Shown here: in pieces, positions 34,121 to 46,089 of the stretch
How positions within the stretch are numbered: position 1 is the first letter of the stretch
Layout: each line of letters begins with the position of its first letter
Source: Emergomyces orientalis
Taxonomy: Eukaryota; Ascomycota; Eurotiomycetes; Onygenales; Ajellomycetaceae
Assembly (NCBI GenBank): GCA_002110485.1
Contig: MOWL01000089.1
Location: 992,001 to 1,056,000, forward strand
DNA length: 64,000 bases
Direction of reading: 5' to 3'
The notes under the pieces: model-generated
The model's input: the letters and a program-made list of their open reading frames with translations, nothing else
The model's database searches: none
What the model was told of the DNA's origin: nothing
Position numbers and translations under genes: made by a program

Positions 34121-36211
34121 CTAATTCCACCCAAGCGAATTCTCAGCCATGACAGGCGCGCTGATCATCTGATTCCGCCCACTCCCTGAACCAGTACTGC
34201 TGCCCTGGCTATCCCTATCCCGTACGGCATAAGGGGTGGGGCTGGTATACCCATCAGTGCGGCCACCACTCATCAAAGCATCAGTGACAACCGGTCCCGG
34301 AGAAGCAGCAACAGCTACAGCGCCAACTTCACCCATGCCACTTGTTAGCGAGCTGGTGCGGCGGTGGAGCTTGCGCTTCTTGCGGTACCGGCGCGCTACG
34401 AAGAACATTGCAGCACCGTACAGGGCGGCGCCACCGACGACACCGAGACCGATTCCGACGGAGGTTGCCTTGACATTGGAGGAACCACCTGAGCCGCCGG
34501 GTCCTTCGGTTTCATCATCACCTCCTTCGGAGCCGCCGCCGCCTTTGCCACCGCCTGGGCGTCCGGTGGGGTCGCCACCGCCGTTGCCTGGGCCGAAAGT
34601 GTCTTGGCCAAGAGGGCCCCCGCCTGGAATGAGGGGGATGGACGGGTCGATCATGGACATGAGCTGGGCAATGGACGGGTCGGGGTTTTGGTAGATGCTC
34701 GAATAGGGGTTGTGAATCACGACGGATAGTTCGTTGACCAGGTTCTCCGGGATGTACATGAGGGCCAGTGCAGTTGTGTACGCGCGCTTTTGCAGCATGT
34801 CATATGGCTGGATGGATTGCATGATGACGCGATTGCCAGGGATCTGTAGGCCGAAGGCAACACCCGCGGGCGTGAAGCTGAAGATTTGAACATTCGAATC
34901 CCTGTTAGAAACGACAAACTCATACGAGAGCGAGCTGTTGAACCCAATCTGAATCAATCTGGAATCGGCGGGTGCCTTAGGAATGCCCGAGTCGGGTGAG
35001 ATAATTCGAGGAAGGGAGGTGGGTTTATTCGTTTCTGATGGATTTGGCGGGACTGGGGTCGGTTGGAAGACAATACTTGTCGGGATCAACATCGAGGTCA
35101 AAGAATCTGTGGAAATTGGCTTTTCAGCTTGCGTAGACGGTGGCGGCGTTTGGATCAGGTTTGTAGTGGTCGGAGGCGGCACCATGGTAGAGTTCTGGGG
35201 TGGAATCCATCCGGTTGGGCGATCTGTCGGATTGGGGAAGACGCCAGATGGAGTGGAAGTCGGGGTGGGTATCACAATAGTGGTACTATTTGGCGACGGG
35301 GTTGGGTCTGTGGGCAAGTCTGTTACCGTTGGGAACGGCGGGAGAGTAATTCCGCCACCATCGGTGGTATTGGCAGAGGTTGATGTGACTGGTAACGACG
35401 GGGTTGGGGTTGGAGTAAAGATTGGTGGAATAGTGAGGGAGGGAAAGTCGACGGTGGGAAGATCGAGGGTGGGCCAGCTGGGGGTGGTAGAGGTGGTCAA
35501 ATCTGTCAAATCTGACCTAATGCCAGAGGTTGAATCCGTGCCTGGAGTGCTCGATGGGTCTGCACTCGGGAATATAGGGGGGATGGTAAAGATTGGGCCC
35601 CGACTCGTTTCGGTTTCGGTTTCGGTTTCTGTGGCGCTCTCGCTGGGGGTAGGGCCAGTGCCACCAAATGGCGGATGAGAGGGAGTACCAAGTGCTTGAA
35701 GGTCGAAAGTTGGGAATCCCTGTAACAAGCCCTGAGGGCGACTTGATGGAGATGGCGTCTGAGCAGCAAAACCCGTCGGGTCGCCATTGTCAGATGCAAC
35801 GCCTTTTGATCCCGAGACTGTGGCAGAGGGGAGAGGGGTAAAGAGATTTGTTACCCCAGCATTGAGTTGGCCCAAGGGGTTAGAGTCAGGGGTATCGTCC
35901 AGGTTTTCATCTGCCGGCGTGGCAGAGGCCTCGGGAACGGATGTATCGATTGTTGCTGTAGATGTTTGGCCTCCAAGCGTGTATCGCTCGCCATCAGGAC
36001 CTACGTAGACAGTTACGGGGACAACGACGAAAGTAGTGTCTTGGTCGATTTGCGGTGCCCGTTTTTCTGCAGGAGCGGCAAATCCATGGTCATGATTCAC
36101 TTCTCGCGGGAAGTAATAGCGTGGTCGAGCTGGTGCGGCAGCGTCAGCGGCTTGGCATAGGGGAGCCAGGGAGAAAAAGGCCGCTAGGATAGAGTATGTT
36201 GTGGCCCGCAT
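34121..36211 (-). CDS. MSB2: Signalling mucin MSB2 / MsbA
   Basis: MSB2 is a single-pass plasma-membrane mucin that feeds the Cdc42-dependent filamentation MAPK pathway and, in several fungi, surface and stress sensing. One uninterrupted exon encodes 696 residues. A signal peptide is clear (MRATTYSILAAFFSLAPLCQA, residues 1-21). Residues about 90-410 are Ser/Thr/Pro-rich, consistent with heavy O-glycosylation. A folded extracellular block follows (SRLIQIGFNSSLSYEFVVSN through LSVVIHNPYSS), then a Gly-rich stretch, a transmembrane helix at about 582-606 and a basic anchor RRYRKKRKLHRR. The 90-residue cytoplasmic tail ends with the conserved ISAPVMAENSLGWN seen in filamentous-fungal Msb2. The gene has an unusually long gene-free upstream region of 6.6 kb. 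In the same window BEM1, a Cdc42-module scaffold, may act in the same signalling network, but the two genes are 23 kb apart and no linkage effect is implied. Confidence 0.9.
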   Translation of the reverse strand: MRATTYSILAAFFSLAPLCQAADAAAPARPRYYFPREVNHDHGFAAPAEKRAPQIDQDTTFVVVPVTVYVGPDGERYTLGGQTSTATIDTSVPEASATPADENLDDTPDSNPLGQLNAGVTNLFTPLPSATVSGSKGVASDNGDPTGFAAQTPSPSSRPQGLLQGFPTFDLQALGTPSHPPFGGTGPTPSESATETETETETSRGPIFTIPPIFPSADPSSTPGTDSTSGIRSDLTDLTTSTTPSWPTLDLPTVDFPSLTIPPIFTPTPTPSLPVTSTSANTTDGGGITLPPFPTVTDLPTDPTPSPNSTTIVIPTPTSTPSGVFPNPTDRPTGWIPPQNSTMVPPPTTTNLIQTPPPSTQAEKPISTDSLTSMLIPTSIVFQPTPVPPNPSETNKPTSLPRIISPDSGIPKAPADSRLIQIGFNSSLSYEFVVSNRDSNVQIFSFTPAGVAFGLQIPGNRVIMQSIQPYDMLQKRAYTTALALMYIPENLVNELSVVIHNPYSSIYQNPDPSIAQLMSMIDPSIPLIPGGGPLGQDTFGPGNGGGDPTGRPGGGKGGGGSEGGDDETEGPGGSGGSSNVKATSVGIGLGVVGGAALYGAAMFFVARRYRKKRKLHRRTSSLTSGMGEVGAVAVAASPGPVVTDALMSGGRTDGYTSPTPYAVRDRDSQGSSTGSGSGRNQMISAPVMAENSLGWN

Positions 36212-37526
36212 ATTGATCGTAGGTTCAGTTTACGTCGTAGTTTTCGCTGTCAATTTCGTGAACGGCCTCAGAAGGGAAGAGTCAGTACTGTAAACTCAAA
36301 TCAGACACAACAGTTCCACAGATCGAGGTTCGAGACGATTGGCTTACAGTTGGGCTTCGGGGAGATAAAAGAGTGTATACGACAAATAAGAGATGCCGAA
36401 TGTTATTGTTCTATTCGTAGGTTAGCGTATCCACTGGCATAATTATGCCAAAAAACGGACAAAATTCAATATCATGAAAATTTAGAGTAGCCAAAATGAG
36501 GCAAGATCACCATATAAATGTGATTGATTGGGATCAAAAAAAAAAAAACATGGCCATCGAATGTAACATATAGCAGGTATTTCGGCGCGAATTATAATCG
36601 ACCAGACGAAAAATAGACAATATTGAAAAGAGGGCTTACCTTTTAAAGGAGTGGAAAGGGACAAAGGTCCCAGAAAATAAGGAATGACAAAAGAGCCGGA
36701 GGTTACAGCTTCTTGTGATATATGTCAGGCAGTAGAGTTAAATACTACCACCTTGCTCCTCGACAACCGTGCTGGTTATTAAAAAAAACAAGCTATTTCG
36801 ACAAAATGCCGGGTGCGCAAGGTCAACCAAAAAGGCAGGTTCACTTTGGTTTGTTTTTCGCGATCGATCCTTTTTTTCCCAGTCTCCTAGGTTATCATAT
36901 CCCAGAGTCAAGCAACGGACTCAAAGTGGGAGGATGGGATGCGTGATTGAAGAAACTTCCCAGGGAGACCACGCAATTCGTTTTTCGCAATTCGACCTCG
37001 TTAGGTTCCCCGGCGTTTATGTTTATATTATGGACCTTGTCGGTTCGATAAACCAAAAATAACACCACCACACACTCCTAGAAGTATTTTTTTTTCTTTC
37101 TTATTTTGCAAAAGTTCACCCCTTTTCGTTAAAAATGCTCTTTTCCAAATCGAAAATAAGCGAAAACGTATTTCCGATAATTTTGATCCGATTAGGAAGA
37201 TGGAAGAGAATGTGATGGGATCATGCGAAGAGAACAGGCAGATTCCCTTTGGAAAGTTCCGGGCGACAGAGAAACCAATATTATATAGGATTTGGTTAGA
37301 CGGGGGTGGTGAAACGAGCGGCACCAAAGGATTTTGGTATAGGTATGGAGGATGAAATCGAAGGCGGCGACGAGAGTTTAAACGGAGAGGAGGAGCGTAT
37401 GATGAAAGGAGAGGATCTGCCCGTCGGTTATGTGTTTAATGTCAGTAATGTTTCTTTGAGTTGGGTTCATTCATTATATCGCGCAAAGAGAGGAGGGATT
37501 TGGACTTGAGGCTGGGGGGAAGAAAA

Positions 37527-37544
37527 GGGGGGGGGGGGGGGGGG
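37527..37544. repeat. G18 homopolymer
   Basis: Eighteen consecutive G, about 1.3 kb upstream of the MSB2 ATG, preceded by GGGGGG and followed by purine-rich DNA. On the MSB2 sense strand this is a C18 tract. Such a run can form a G-quadruplex and often varies in length. Confidence 0.85.
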
Positions 37545-38009
37545 TGGAACAACAAACGCACGAGAAAGGAATTGTCGGGTCTGAGGGAGTCGCTGGGAGG
37601 GAGAGGAGGAGAAGAACGACTGGACCGTCGACAGTCGACGTAGAGGATGGCGATAAAGAAGAAGAAGAGGAGGAGAGAGGAGAGAGGAAGAGAGATTGGA
37701 GATGAGAGAGATGAGATGGAGTGAGATTGAGCTGGGGAGAGATGAACAGGTTACATATCGTACACATAATACACACACGTACGGTAAACATGCATGGACC
37801 CCCCCCCCCGATACGAGCCAGAAACACAACACAAAGGGGGTGAGAAACGGGGGATTTAGGCGGCACTTGGCACTATTGCCGATAGTAAAGATACCGAGAG
37901 ATTACCATACCATTACTCCTATGATGGTATGGTACCTACCAGCCATAACTCCGTACCAGCCCAATTCGAATGACCTTAACGAGGGGTGACACTGTGGAAA
38001 AACAGGGAA

Positions 38010-38041
<32 letters not shown>
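38010..38041. repeat. (ATT)n microsatellite
   Basis: About ten ATT units in the MSB2 upstream region. A related (AAT)n tract lies near 40132-40158. Neither has coding context. Confidence 0.9.
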
Positions 38042-38042
<1 letters not shown>

Positions 38043-41000
38043 AGGCTGCCTTTTGCTGATAATATTAAAATAGCACACTTTACAGTACCAATACCGTCGT
38101 CGACACCCCTGCTCCAACTACCGACCACCAAGCCGCCCGTTTCCAAGCCACTGTCCCACTTAGCCCGCGCCCCCAAAAGGAGGGAAGAGATTTGACAAGC
38201 ACGCGAACTAGCCACAAATAGGGCCTAGGTCCAGACCGAGATTACGCTGAGATTACGCCAATGTCGGCCCACCCCTGGCTTGGGGCCAGCGAGGGAGCCG
38301 GGGATACTGTCTTGTTTCGAAATACATCCATGACATGGCTGGGGGTATTCGTCAATTATAATATCGTAATGAATTCTGGTTTAATACGGAGCAATACGGG
38401 ACTAACCCATCCTCCGTTGGGTTCGTTCAGGTACAGAAGGTTAAAAAAAATGCAGCCCAGTCTGAATCTGGCGAAGCACGACAGAAAGGAAGCGCCAGGC
38501 AGGATGGGATGGGATGTTTGTTGTCGATGCGCTGGGGAATCGGTAATTAAAAAACTGCCCAAATGCTGCACTTTAGTTACTGCGAATGATTTATTTTATT
38601 TTAATTTTATCCTGGGATGGAAACCTGGAATACTGCGCTGCGGAATGGAATGGACCCATATGAGTGGGTTGCATCAGCGTCGGCATATCCATGGATTCCG
38701 TGCAGATGACGATGGCTCTGAATAACGGGAGAACAGATGGATAGGTCCTTTTTCGAGTGCTTTGCTCACTTTCTCTACCACCTGCGCTGCGTCTATCAGA
38801 GCAACTTGTGGATGCGAAACAAGAGCATTTCGCCATTGCACCCATCCCTCTCTTTTATTTTTTTGGATTTGATTATGCATCTTTTCCTGAATACGGGATT
38901 GGTGAGAGCACAAAACTAACATAGCATTTATTATTAGCCGGTTCCTACCGTGACCAAGCCCCAGCAAGAAGAAACTTCCTTTGGCGCGGGTGCGGGTGGG
39001 GAGGGGGTGGTTAGGGGGGGCGCGGTACTTGGATGGAGTAAAGAGAGGGGCGTTGGCTGTCAACGGAGGTTTTACCACCTTCACCCTCCCTGGGGCCCTC
39101 CATATGGGTGGAATACAGCCTGGAATCAAACCGGCTTGCTTGCAACGATGATCGACATCTCCGTTGCCTGTTGATTTCAGCCTCCGGGCCTCGCGCGGGC
39201 ATTTTATCCATATGGTATTGCATGGCATGGCATGGATTATTATTGTGCCAGGCATCTCTCCCTTGCTTTTTGCCATCAGGATAATAATAATATTATTGTT
39301 ATCTGCCAACTTTTCCGCTGGCTAGTTGGACTAGCCTGGGCTGGCCATCTCTATTGCCTCATGAGTATCCAGACCAGACTGATCAAGGTATCTGCGCTGT
39401 TCAGTGCTCAGTGCTCATTATTGTTTATTATTATGATTATTATTATTCTCTGGTTCTTTCTGGGGTAAGTGGAGGGGAGAGAAAGCCCGCCTCTGGGTTG
39501 CCATTAATCTCGCGAACCTGTTTTCGAACACATTACGTTATGTTGCTATGCTAACTAGTTAACTAGTTTAGTTAGGTGTTGGGTTTGATGATAAAGAACG
39601 CCCTGGATCAATATCAATATCATTCGTTTTTCACAGCACTTTTCATCAGGTTCCATTTTATTTTATTTTTCTTTGTCGATGTCGATCGATGGAGGCTAAA
39701 AAAAGAAAGAGAATAATAGAAAGGAAGGGGGACCGACTTTTCTGACTCCTTGTATATGCATCCTCTCTCCCATGTTTGTTGACTTTTTCACGAAATAATT
39801 ATATGGGTAGTCGATTAAGGAGCTCAAAACACGTTGTTAAAGGTTTTCCCACGCTTTTTTCTTTTCTTCTTTTCTTCTTTCTTTTTTTCATTCATTCTTT
39901 TCGATTCGTCGTTATATCCTTGTTGGGAACCCGTTTAAACAGGAAAACTCGGTTGCTCCCGCACCCGTACGCCGTTGCACACCTATTTTGCATTGCAGAT
40001 CCTTGATTTTTTTCATGCAGGAACCGGCGCCTGTCGACGGAAGAAATTTTTTTTGGCTGTTGCTTCTCAGGCCTAGAATCAGGGGAAAAAAGGGGCTTTT
40101 TTAGAAACTGACACCGTCAGATATCAACTTCAATAATAATAATAATAATAATAATAATGGAGCCAAGCAGGAAGCATTTGAGCATTGGCTACTTCTGGAT
40201 AATGTTGAAGAGGATATATATATAAAATAAAAAAAGTAAAATAAAAGTCGGGTTCTAGATTTGTTACTGATGGTCGTTCACCTAAAAGAATTTTCAATTT
40301 CATTTTCATCGTCCATCGCTTTTGTTGATCACACAGATCTCAGATCACTGATCATCAAGTTTGTTCATCATCCAGAGCCCAACCCACCCCTTTCTATCTG
40401 ACGGAATGTGTCTAATGGAGGGCCGATCCTCGACCGCAACACAAGGAAATATAATTATATATACCGAGTGCTCCGTATATTAAAAAAGAGAACGTGGCCC
40501 TCCGTCGCTAATCCGATGTTCCGCATGGATCTCGTTTATCTGCCTGCTCCTTCGGACATCGGATGTCCTTGTTTTTCTTCTTCATCCTCTTGTTTTTCTG
40601 TTTTTGAACTGGCTTTCATTTCTTGCCTAACCCTGCAGAAGATATGAATCATTGAATAATAATAGAAACATTCATCATTATAGGACATCGTTCGAAACAG
40701 TTCATGCCGCACAACATCGTTCAGTAACAGGAACAAGAACAAATTCAATACATGGGAATCAGGAAACACGACAACCTCCCAAAACACGACTGAATTAAAC
40801 AAAAACTCATGCATTTTGCCTTTTTTTTCGATTCTTGAAAACATAATTAAAAATCCGCCTCGAGAGAGGAGTCCCTTCGAGAAGGCTGCTGAAGTGGGCG
40901 CTAAAAAGAGTAGTAAAAAAGAATACGCGCCTATGAATAATTACATCGCCAAAAAAAACAAAAAAAAAATGAAGCTGTCTTATTGAATCAATCCACAACT

Positions 41001-42873
41001 TCTTGCTTCGTTCCCGAGGAGAAAACATAATTATTAATATCGACTTCTCGTATCTGCCTTGAATCTCCTTTTTTTCCTTCTCTCCATTCACCTGCCTCTC
41101 AGTCTCTCTTCATGCGAGGAGCGGTGGCTGTCAGCAAAGAGTGGATCAATGGCGCCCGTCCATGCTTCGATAGGTTCTTTAGCCGTAATAGCCTTATGAT
41201 ACGTACAGGTAACAGTAGAGTAAACTTGTTCATGATTCCTCCCGTATTCAATTCCATTTTCCTGTACTCTGTACGGAGTACTCCGTAGTGAAACGCCAAG
41301 ATACCGGTTGGGCAAAGTTGCTGAATTTCGCGACTCCTGATTTATTTATTTTACTTATATCCTCAGCCACAGCTGAATTTCCTGCACCAGCACGGTTATG
41401 CAATAAATAAAAATACTGGCGCTTATGATGAATGAATCAATGAATGAACGGATGGATGGGTTCATCTAATTCAATTCGGCGTTCATAAGTACAGAAAGGG
41501 AGAGGGAGGGAGAGGGAAAGGAACATACATCCTCTCATTTTATTATTATTTGTCCGACTACGCAATTCACTACTGTAGACAAATAAAAGAGAACGGCTTC
41601 GGTTAACTTCTCAGCTCTGTTTCCAAAGAAAAGCTCCCTAAACTTGAACAAAAAATCCATACGAGGTTGTAAAAGTATGTTCTTTGTTCCATTCAGAGCA
41701 AACCCTCCTAAAAATAACAAGAATCGTTAGTTAAGCTTCCCTTGTCTGCGATTATCATCATTTGCACTGGTGCAATCGGGCATACGATTGCCCCTAACTA
41801 AAACATCTTGCTAAAATGGACTAATGCCATGCCCAACAACATCCACATCAATCCTGCACCGTTCAAAAATACAACGCCCGACCCAAAAGAGAGACAGGAA
41901 ACAAGGGCAAGGTCAGGCGCCCAAAAGGGGAGAAAAGAGAGAGCGGAGGAAAAAGAAAAAGAAATCTAGAGCCCAATTTTGGCCAGTCAGCTCCTCTCTC
42001 ATGCAGGAACGAAAAGCCAGGCTTTTTTCTTCTTCTCTTCTACTTCATTTATTACCCCTGAATCAACCTTGAAAAAGTCTCCGAGGCCCCGGTTTTGCGC
42101 TTTGTAAGCCCCTGGCCCCTCTCGGCATCCTATCCCATCCCATGGCTTCGATCCGCGAAAGCAGAATCTGGAGGGAAAAAGAGAGAGAATTTTCATTTCA
42201 GCCTCAAGTTCCACGGACCACCAGTTAGTTCAAAGCAAGGCAGATGGGGGAAATTATTAGCCCGAGGTGGGAGGAAATGGATGGGAAGGATTTATTGAAC
42301 TCTTTTTTTTTCTTTTTCTTCAAGCTTTTATGTCTTCGCTCATCACTTCGCTAATAATTCTCTGTTTGTTTGCTTCCATGTAGGGGGGGCTTCTCTACTT
42401 TCTTCTTTGCATGCTGGTGTTGTTGTTTGTGCCAAGAGCTCGCGCAACCGTGCAAGTATTGAGAAGAGAGACATTGAGTTGACTGTACTCCGTAACCTAT
42501 ACGACATGGGAAATGCAATGGAATGGAGTCAATGCTAGATGAGCCGAATGGAAAAAGAAATAAAATAGAAATAATGGAGGAAACAAGATCCCAAATTACT
42601 ATTAGTTACATGCATCATCATCTTACAAAGGCAGGCCCAATTATCCAGGGTGTCAAGACAGAATGAACCAAAATAGATAACAAAATTTGTACCCATACCA
42701 TCACTGATAGAAAAGCGACACAGGAATGCAGACAATAATACTATGATAAACCACTGATTTTCCTTTCTTTCTTTTCTTTTTTTCCCTCTTCACGAACCTA
42801 CCTCGTTAGGTGTCAACCGCCTGCCCTGGCTAGTTGAAAGGAAAAATGATTAAAAATTTGTCCAGCCCTGCCC

Positions 42874-45800
42874 TCATCGCCCTTCCAGCCCCGTGAACCC
42901 CTGCGGGCCCAGCCCATCCCGCCCGCCTGTGCGGAAGTACTCAGCTACCACCCCGAAAGCATAGCATGTACCCGCCGCCACGCCGCCTGTCAGCAAAATA
43001 CGACGCAGGGCTTTGTGCAGGAATGGGCGACGCTTCTCAGTTTTTGGAGGTGGTGGGGCAGAGGAATCTTGCTGCTGCTGCTCCTCCTGTTGTTGTCGTT
43101 GCTGCTGCTTGGTTTCTTCAGAATCGTAGGACAACTGGTTTGCTTGGCCGTAAGCGTCAGAGGACGTTTTTTGGCCAGCCGGGGTACCCTTCTGGGTCTC
43201 AGATGATGGTTTAGGCGAAGAAGCCGAAGGATCAGCAGCTGCCATCCCAGACTCAAATTGATCGATCACTTCCTTTTCAAGCTGCGCAGCTCGCGCTGGA
43301 GAGTGTAGCATGGAATCCCCGTCGCTGTAAGCATCAGCATCTCTCTTCTTCGCTGCGGTAGCATCCGGAATTGCTGCTGTTAAAGTACCAGTAATATCCC
43401 GCTCTTCTCCCTCCCTCCTTCTAACTTTCTTGAAAATGAGAATATCTCCACCACCGGAGACAATCTCATATCCCTGCGCTTCTAGAAGTGGGAAATGCTC
43501 GAGGAACCTCGAGGGGTTATTCAGTCGCGAAAGCGCTTCTGTGGGATGCAGTTGTTGTGCTATATCGCTTGAGCCCGAGTGGCCAGATGAAATGCCCACG
43601 TCTTTCATTTCCATCGTTAGGGAGTCGTAGGCTAGGACCCTGTATTGAGAGGGGATGGGGTGTGAAGAGGTGTTTTCTTTCGAAATGTTCTGGTCTGGAG
43701 GTGACTTTTTCGCGTTGTCCTCCATACTCGATCTCATTTTCCGAGTATCCTCACCAAGCTCCGTTAAGAGGGAAGCGATGGAGGCGTTGATGTTTTTGAC
43801 ATCGTTCAGCGTTTCTCCAATGTTAACCACCTGCCTCTCGCGCTCTACCATCCCATTCTCCATCCTCTCTGACGAGGCGGTAGTATTTCTGTTGTTGCTT
43901 TGAGAACTGGAATCGACAGTTGCTTCCGATGGAGCGCGGTGCTCTGTCAGAAGCGCGCGTGTTGAGTTGGTGGTCTCCTTAATTTCTCGAAGCTCTCTTG
44001 CGATATTACCAATTTCACTATGGCGGTTCGCGTCGATGGTTTTTATCCCAAAGACAGGATGGATATCATCCCCTTTAGAACCATTAGCAGTGGTAGATGT
44101 ATCGCCAGCACCGTCTATGTTACGGACATATGTGACTTTGCCACGTTTTGTCGCTCCAGTGTCATCATCGTCAAGTAGCGAGTTAATTGCTTCCTGTATC
44201 GGGTCTGTTGCTGTCGTTGCACTGGAAACAGAGTCTTGCGCAGTTTCAACATTGGCAGCACTACTGTCTGGACGAAATTTCCAACGCAACTCGTCGACGT
44301 CCAAGCCACAATCAGCGTCTTGAAGGGCTTCATAAGCCTTCTTAGCAGCATCGTCACCAGCCTCTGCCCGAGTTTTATAAGAGGCGCGAATGTCGCTGGC
44401 ACGCAGTCGATCCACATCTTCTTCAGCTCGGCTGCCATCACTAACATCATACGCTTTTTGGTAAATTTCGCAGGCCGGTGATGCGCTGGGGGTGTCAAGA
44501 TGTCGCAAAAAGTCAGAATGAGACATTCCCTCCCATTCTTTTGGAATGCGTCCAGCATTATCAAGCCTATTCTTCCATTTGGCGATAAGATACCGATATG
44601 ATTCCCAGTCGGCGGCTCGGTTCGCTGCATCCTCCTCACTAATCCGGGAAGAACTGTGCATGGATGATTTATTATTTGCATCAAGCGGAGCAGTGGTTGC
44701 TTCCTCGCTATTTGACGTAAGTACATTAGCAACCGCTGGTTTCTCTGGCTCCCCCATATGCCAGACATCTGGTTTGGGAACGTCTTTTACAACGTCGCCC
44801 ATGGCTGATTTTCTCGAGACAGTTTTGCTGGATTCGATGACCGGCATTTCCGGATCGACTTTTTGGCCTACATTAGTTGGGTATATTTCTGTTGTATCAT
44901 TTTCGGTAGAGGTTATTTTGCTAGCGATAGGCGGCTGCTTGGAATCAACGGTGCCAGGTCTCTCCGTATTAACGGTTCGGGCTGTTTTAGAATGAGACTG
45001 ATCGTCTGCATCATCGTGGCAGATTGATTTGCTGCAAACAGGCTGCTCGGGTTCAACGACGACTGGTTCTTCTGTATCGACTTTTAGTGCTGGCATGGAG
45101 TTGGATTTCTCGTGATGAATTTCCGCTTCCGCCTCGCCATCTCGCGGATTTGAAAGTATTATTGGAGAGGTATCATCAGGATGGCAGTCAGTCGCTTTGG
45201 CCCTCGTAGGAACCATCCTCCCACTGATGGGATCAAATTCAAATGCAGCATCTGTCGTAGTGTTGGAAGATGGCGAATGATCTTCATTGAACTTTACCTT
45301 AGACGACATCGTTGCTCCTGACTCTATTCCTACATCTGTTGGGGGCTTTCGAGTGTCCCCTAGAAAGCTTGAACGGGGATTACGGTTCATAGGATCTTCA
45401 CCGCCAATCAATGACTTATAAAACGATAGCCAAGATCCTTCTTTCAAACCAAATGGAAACGGCTGCAGCCGTCTTCCAAATATCACTCCATAAGGATCGT
45501 GATCAATAATCTTTTTAAATTCTTCAAACCGCTGTTCGGACTCGCGTCGCAGGGACTCCCCAAACTCGCTGTCTTTCCCGTCCAACGATTCGAAACCGTT
45601 CTGCTCTCCGGGGCTTTGAGACTCCTCGAACCCATCCTTAGGCCTGTGCTCCTTCGCCAACCAAGATTTTCCCCATTCGTTCCCTTTCCCCATCCTCTTC
45701 CCGAGCTCGTCATAGACATCACACCGTTTGTGGAAGCGACTGGTCTGGTCGGGATCATGAGACTTATTGATTCTCCAGTTTTGATATAAATATGGTCGTC

Positions 45801-46089
45801 GCCGCCTACCATGGGTGACGTATTTGTTGTAAAACGATTGTATATCTTTTTCTTTTTGCTTCAGTCTCTGTAGTCTGGATTCACCCTGCGATCGCCATTC
45901 CGGGTCGTGATAACGAGACCACCAGAATAGTGACCTTTGCTGGCGTAAGTGGAGAGAGGCGGGGGAGCGGAAGGTTTGGGATGTTGAGGAAATGGATGGA
46001 GTGAGTAGCTGCGGGCAGGTGAGTGCGGATATAGATAGCACCGAACGTTGAAGAGCGCGTTCGCTCGAGAAAAGAGCTGATGAAGCCAT
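42874..46089 (-). CDS. Large conserved-type protein, predicted mitochondrial, function unknown
   Basis: A single open exon encodes 1071 residues. The N-terminus (MASSALFSSERALQRSVLSI) is rich in Ser, Ala and Arg without acidic residues apart from one Glu, as in mitochondrial presequences. It is followed by a basic block, QRSLFWWSRYHDPEW, and the segments KDIQSFYNKYVTHGRRRRPYLYQNWRI and DHDPYGVIFGRRLQPF. Residues about 250-800 are acidic, Ser/Thr-rich and probably disordered, containing FEFDPISGRMVPTRAK. A folded block near 850-900 reads LNNPSRFLEHFPLLEAQGYE then SGGGDILIFKKV. A Gln-rich run precedes the basic RRPFLHKALRRILL and one hydrophobic helix (about 1031-1052). This suggests a mitochondrial membrane-anchored protein. 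I recognise no named domain. The long intact frame and ordered termini argue that it is real. Confidence 0.82.
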   Translation of the reverse strand: MASSALFSSERALQRSVLSISALTCPQLLTPSISSTSQTFRSPASLHLRQQRSLFWWSRYHDPEWRSQGESRLQRLKQKEKDIQSFYNKYVTHGRRRRPYLYQNWRINKSHDPDQTSRFHKRCDVYDELGKRMGKGNEWGKSWLAKEHRPKDGFEESQSPGEQNGFESLDGKDSEFGESLRRESEQRFEEFKKIIDHDPYGVIFGRRLQPFPFGLKEGSWLSFYKSLIGGEDPMNRNPRSSFLGDTRKPPTDVGIESGATMSSKVKFNEDHSPSSNTTTDAAFEFDPISGRMVPTRAKATDCHPDDTSPIILSNPRDGEAEAEIHHEKSNSMPALKVDTEEPVVVEPEQPVCSKSICHDDADDQSHSKTARTVNTERPGTVDSKQPPIASKITSTENDTTEIYPTNVGQKVDPEMPVIESSKTVSRKSAMGDVVKDVPKPDVWHMGEPEKPAVANVLTSNSEEATTAPLDANNKSSMHSSSRISEEDAANRAADWESYRYLIAKWKNRLDNAGRIPKEWEGMSHSDFLRHLDTPSASPACEIYQKAYDVSDGSRAEEDVDRLRASDIRASYKTRAEAGDDAAKKAYEALQDADCGLDVDELRWKFRPDSSAANVETAQDSVSSATTATDPIQEAINSLLDDDDTGATKRGKVTYVRNIDGAGDTSTTANGSKGDDIHPVFGIKTIDANRHSEIGNIARELREIKETTNSTRALLTEHRAPSEATVDSSSQSNNRNTTASSERMENGMVERERQVVNIGETLNDVKNINASIASLLTELGEDTRKMRSSMEDNAKKSPPDQNISKENTSSHPIPSQYRVLAYDSLTMEMKDVGISSGHSGSSDIAQQLHPTEALSRLNNPSRFLEHFPLLEAQGYEIVSGGGDILIFKKVRRREGEERDITGTLTAAIPDATAAKKRDADAYSDGDSMLHSPARAAQLEKEVIDQFESGMAAADPSASSPKPSSETQKGTPAGQKTSSDAYGQANQLSYDSEETKQQQRQQQEEQQQQDSSAPPPPKTEKRRPFLHKALRRILLTGGVAAGTCYAFGVVAEYFRTGGRDGLGPQGFTGLEGR

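Larger units (their letters stand above)
36212..42873. other. 6.6 kb gene-free region upstream of MSB2
   Basis: No gene is supported. The region is rich in simple sequence: G18 at 37527-37544, C9 near 37801, (ATT)n at about 38010-38041, (AAT)n at about 40132-40158, and A or T runs. ACTCCGTA-type motifs occur near 37949, 41272-41287 and 42487. Frames up to 211 codons around 38.3-39.3 kb have no recognisable family content or plausible exon structure. It probably contains the extended MSB2 promoter and 5' leader (left) and the 3' flank of the mitochondrial protein gene (right). Confidence 0.5.

Noticed and set aside
34983..35678. Plus-strand frame of 231 codons opposite MSB2
   Set aside because: It is the antisense shadow of the Ser/Thr/Pro-rich mucin region, which is low in stop codons on the opposite strand.
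38261..39309. Overlapping frames of 154 (plus) and 211 (minus) codons upstream of MSB2
   Set aside because: They overlap on opposite strands, contain microsatellite-derived segments and show no conserved motif or exon logic.
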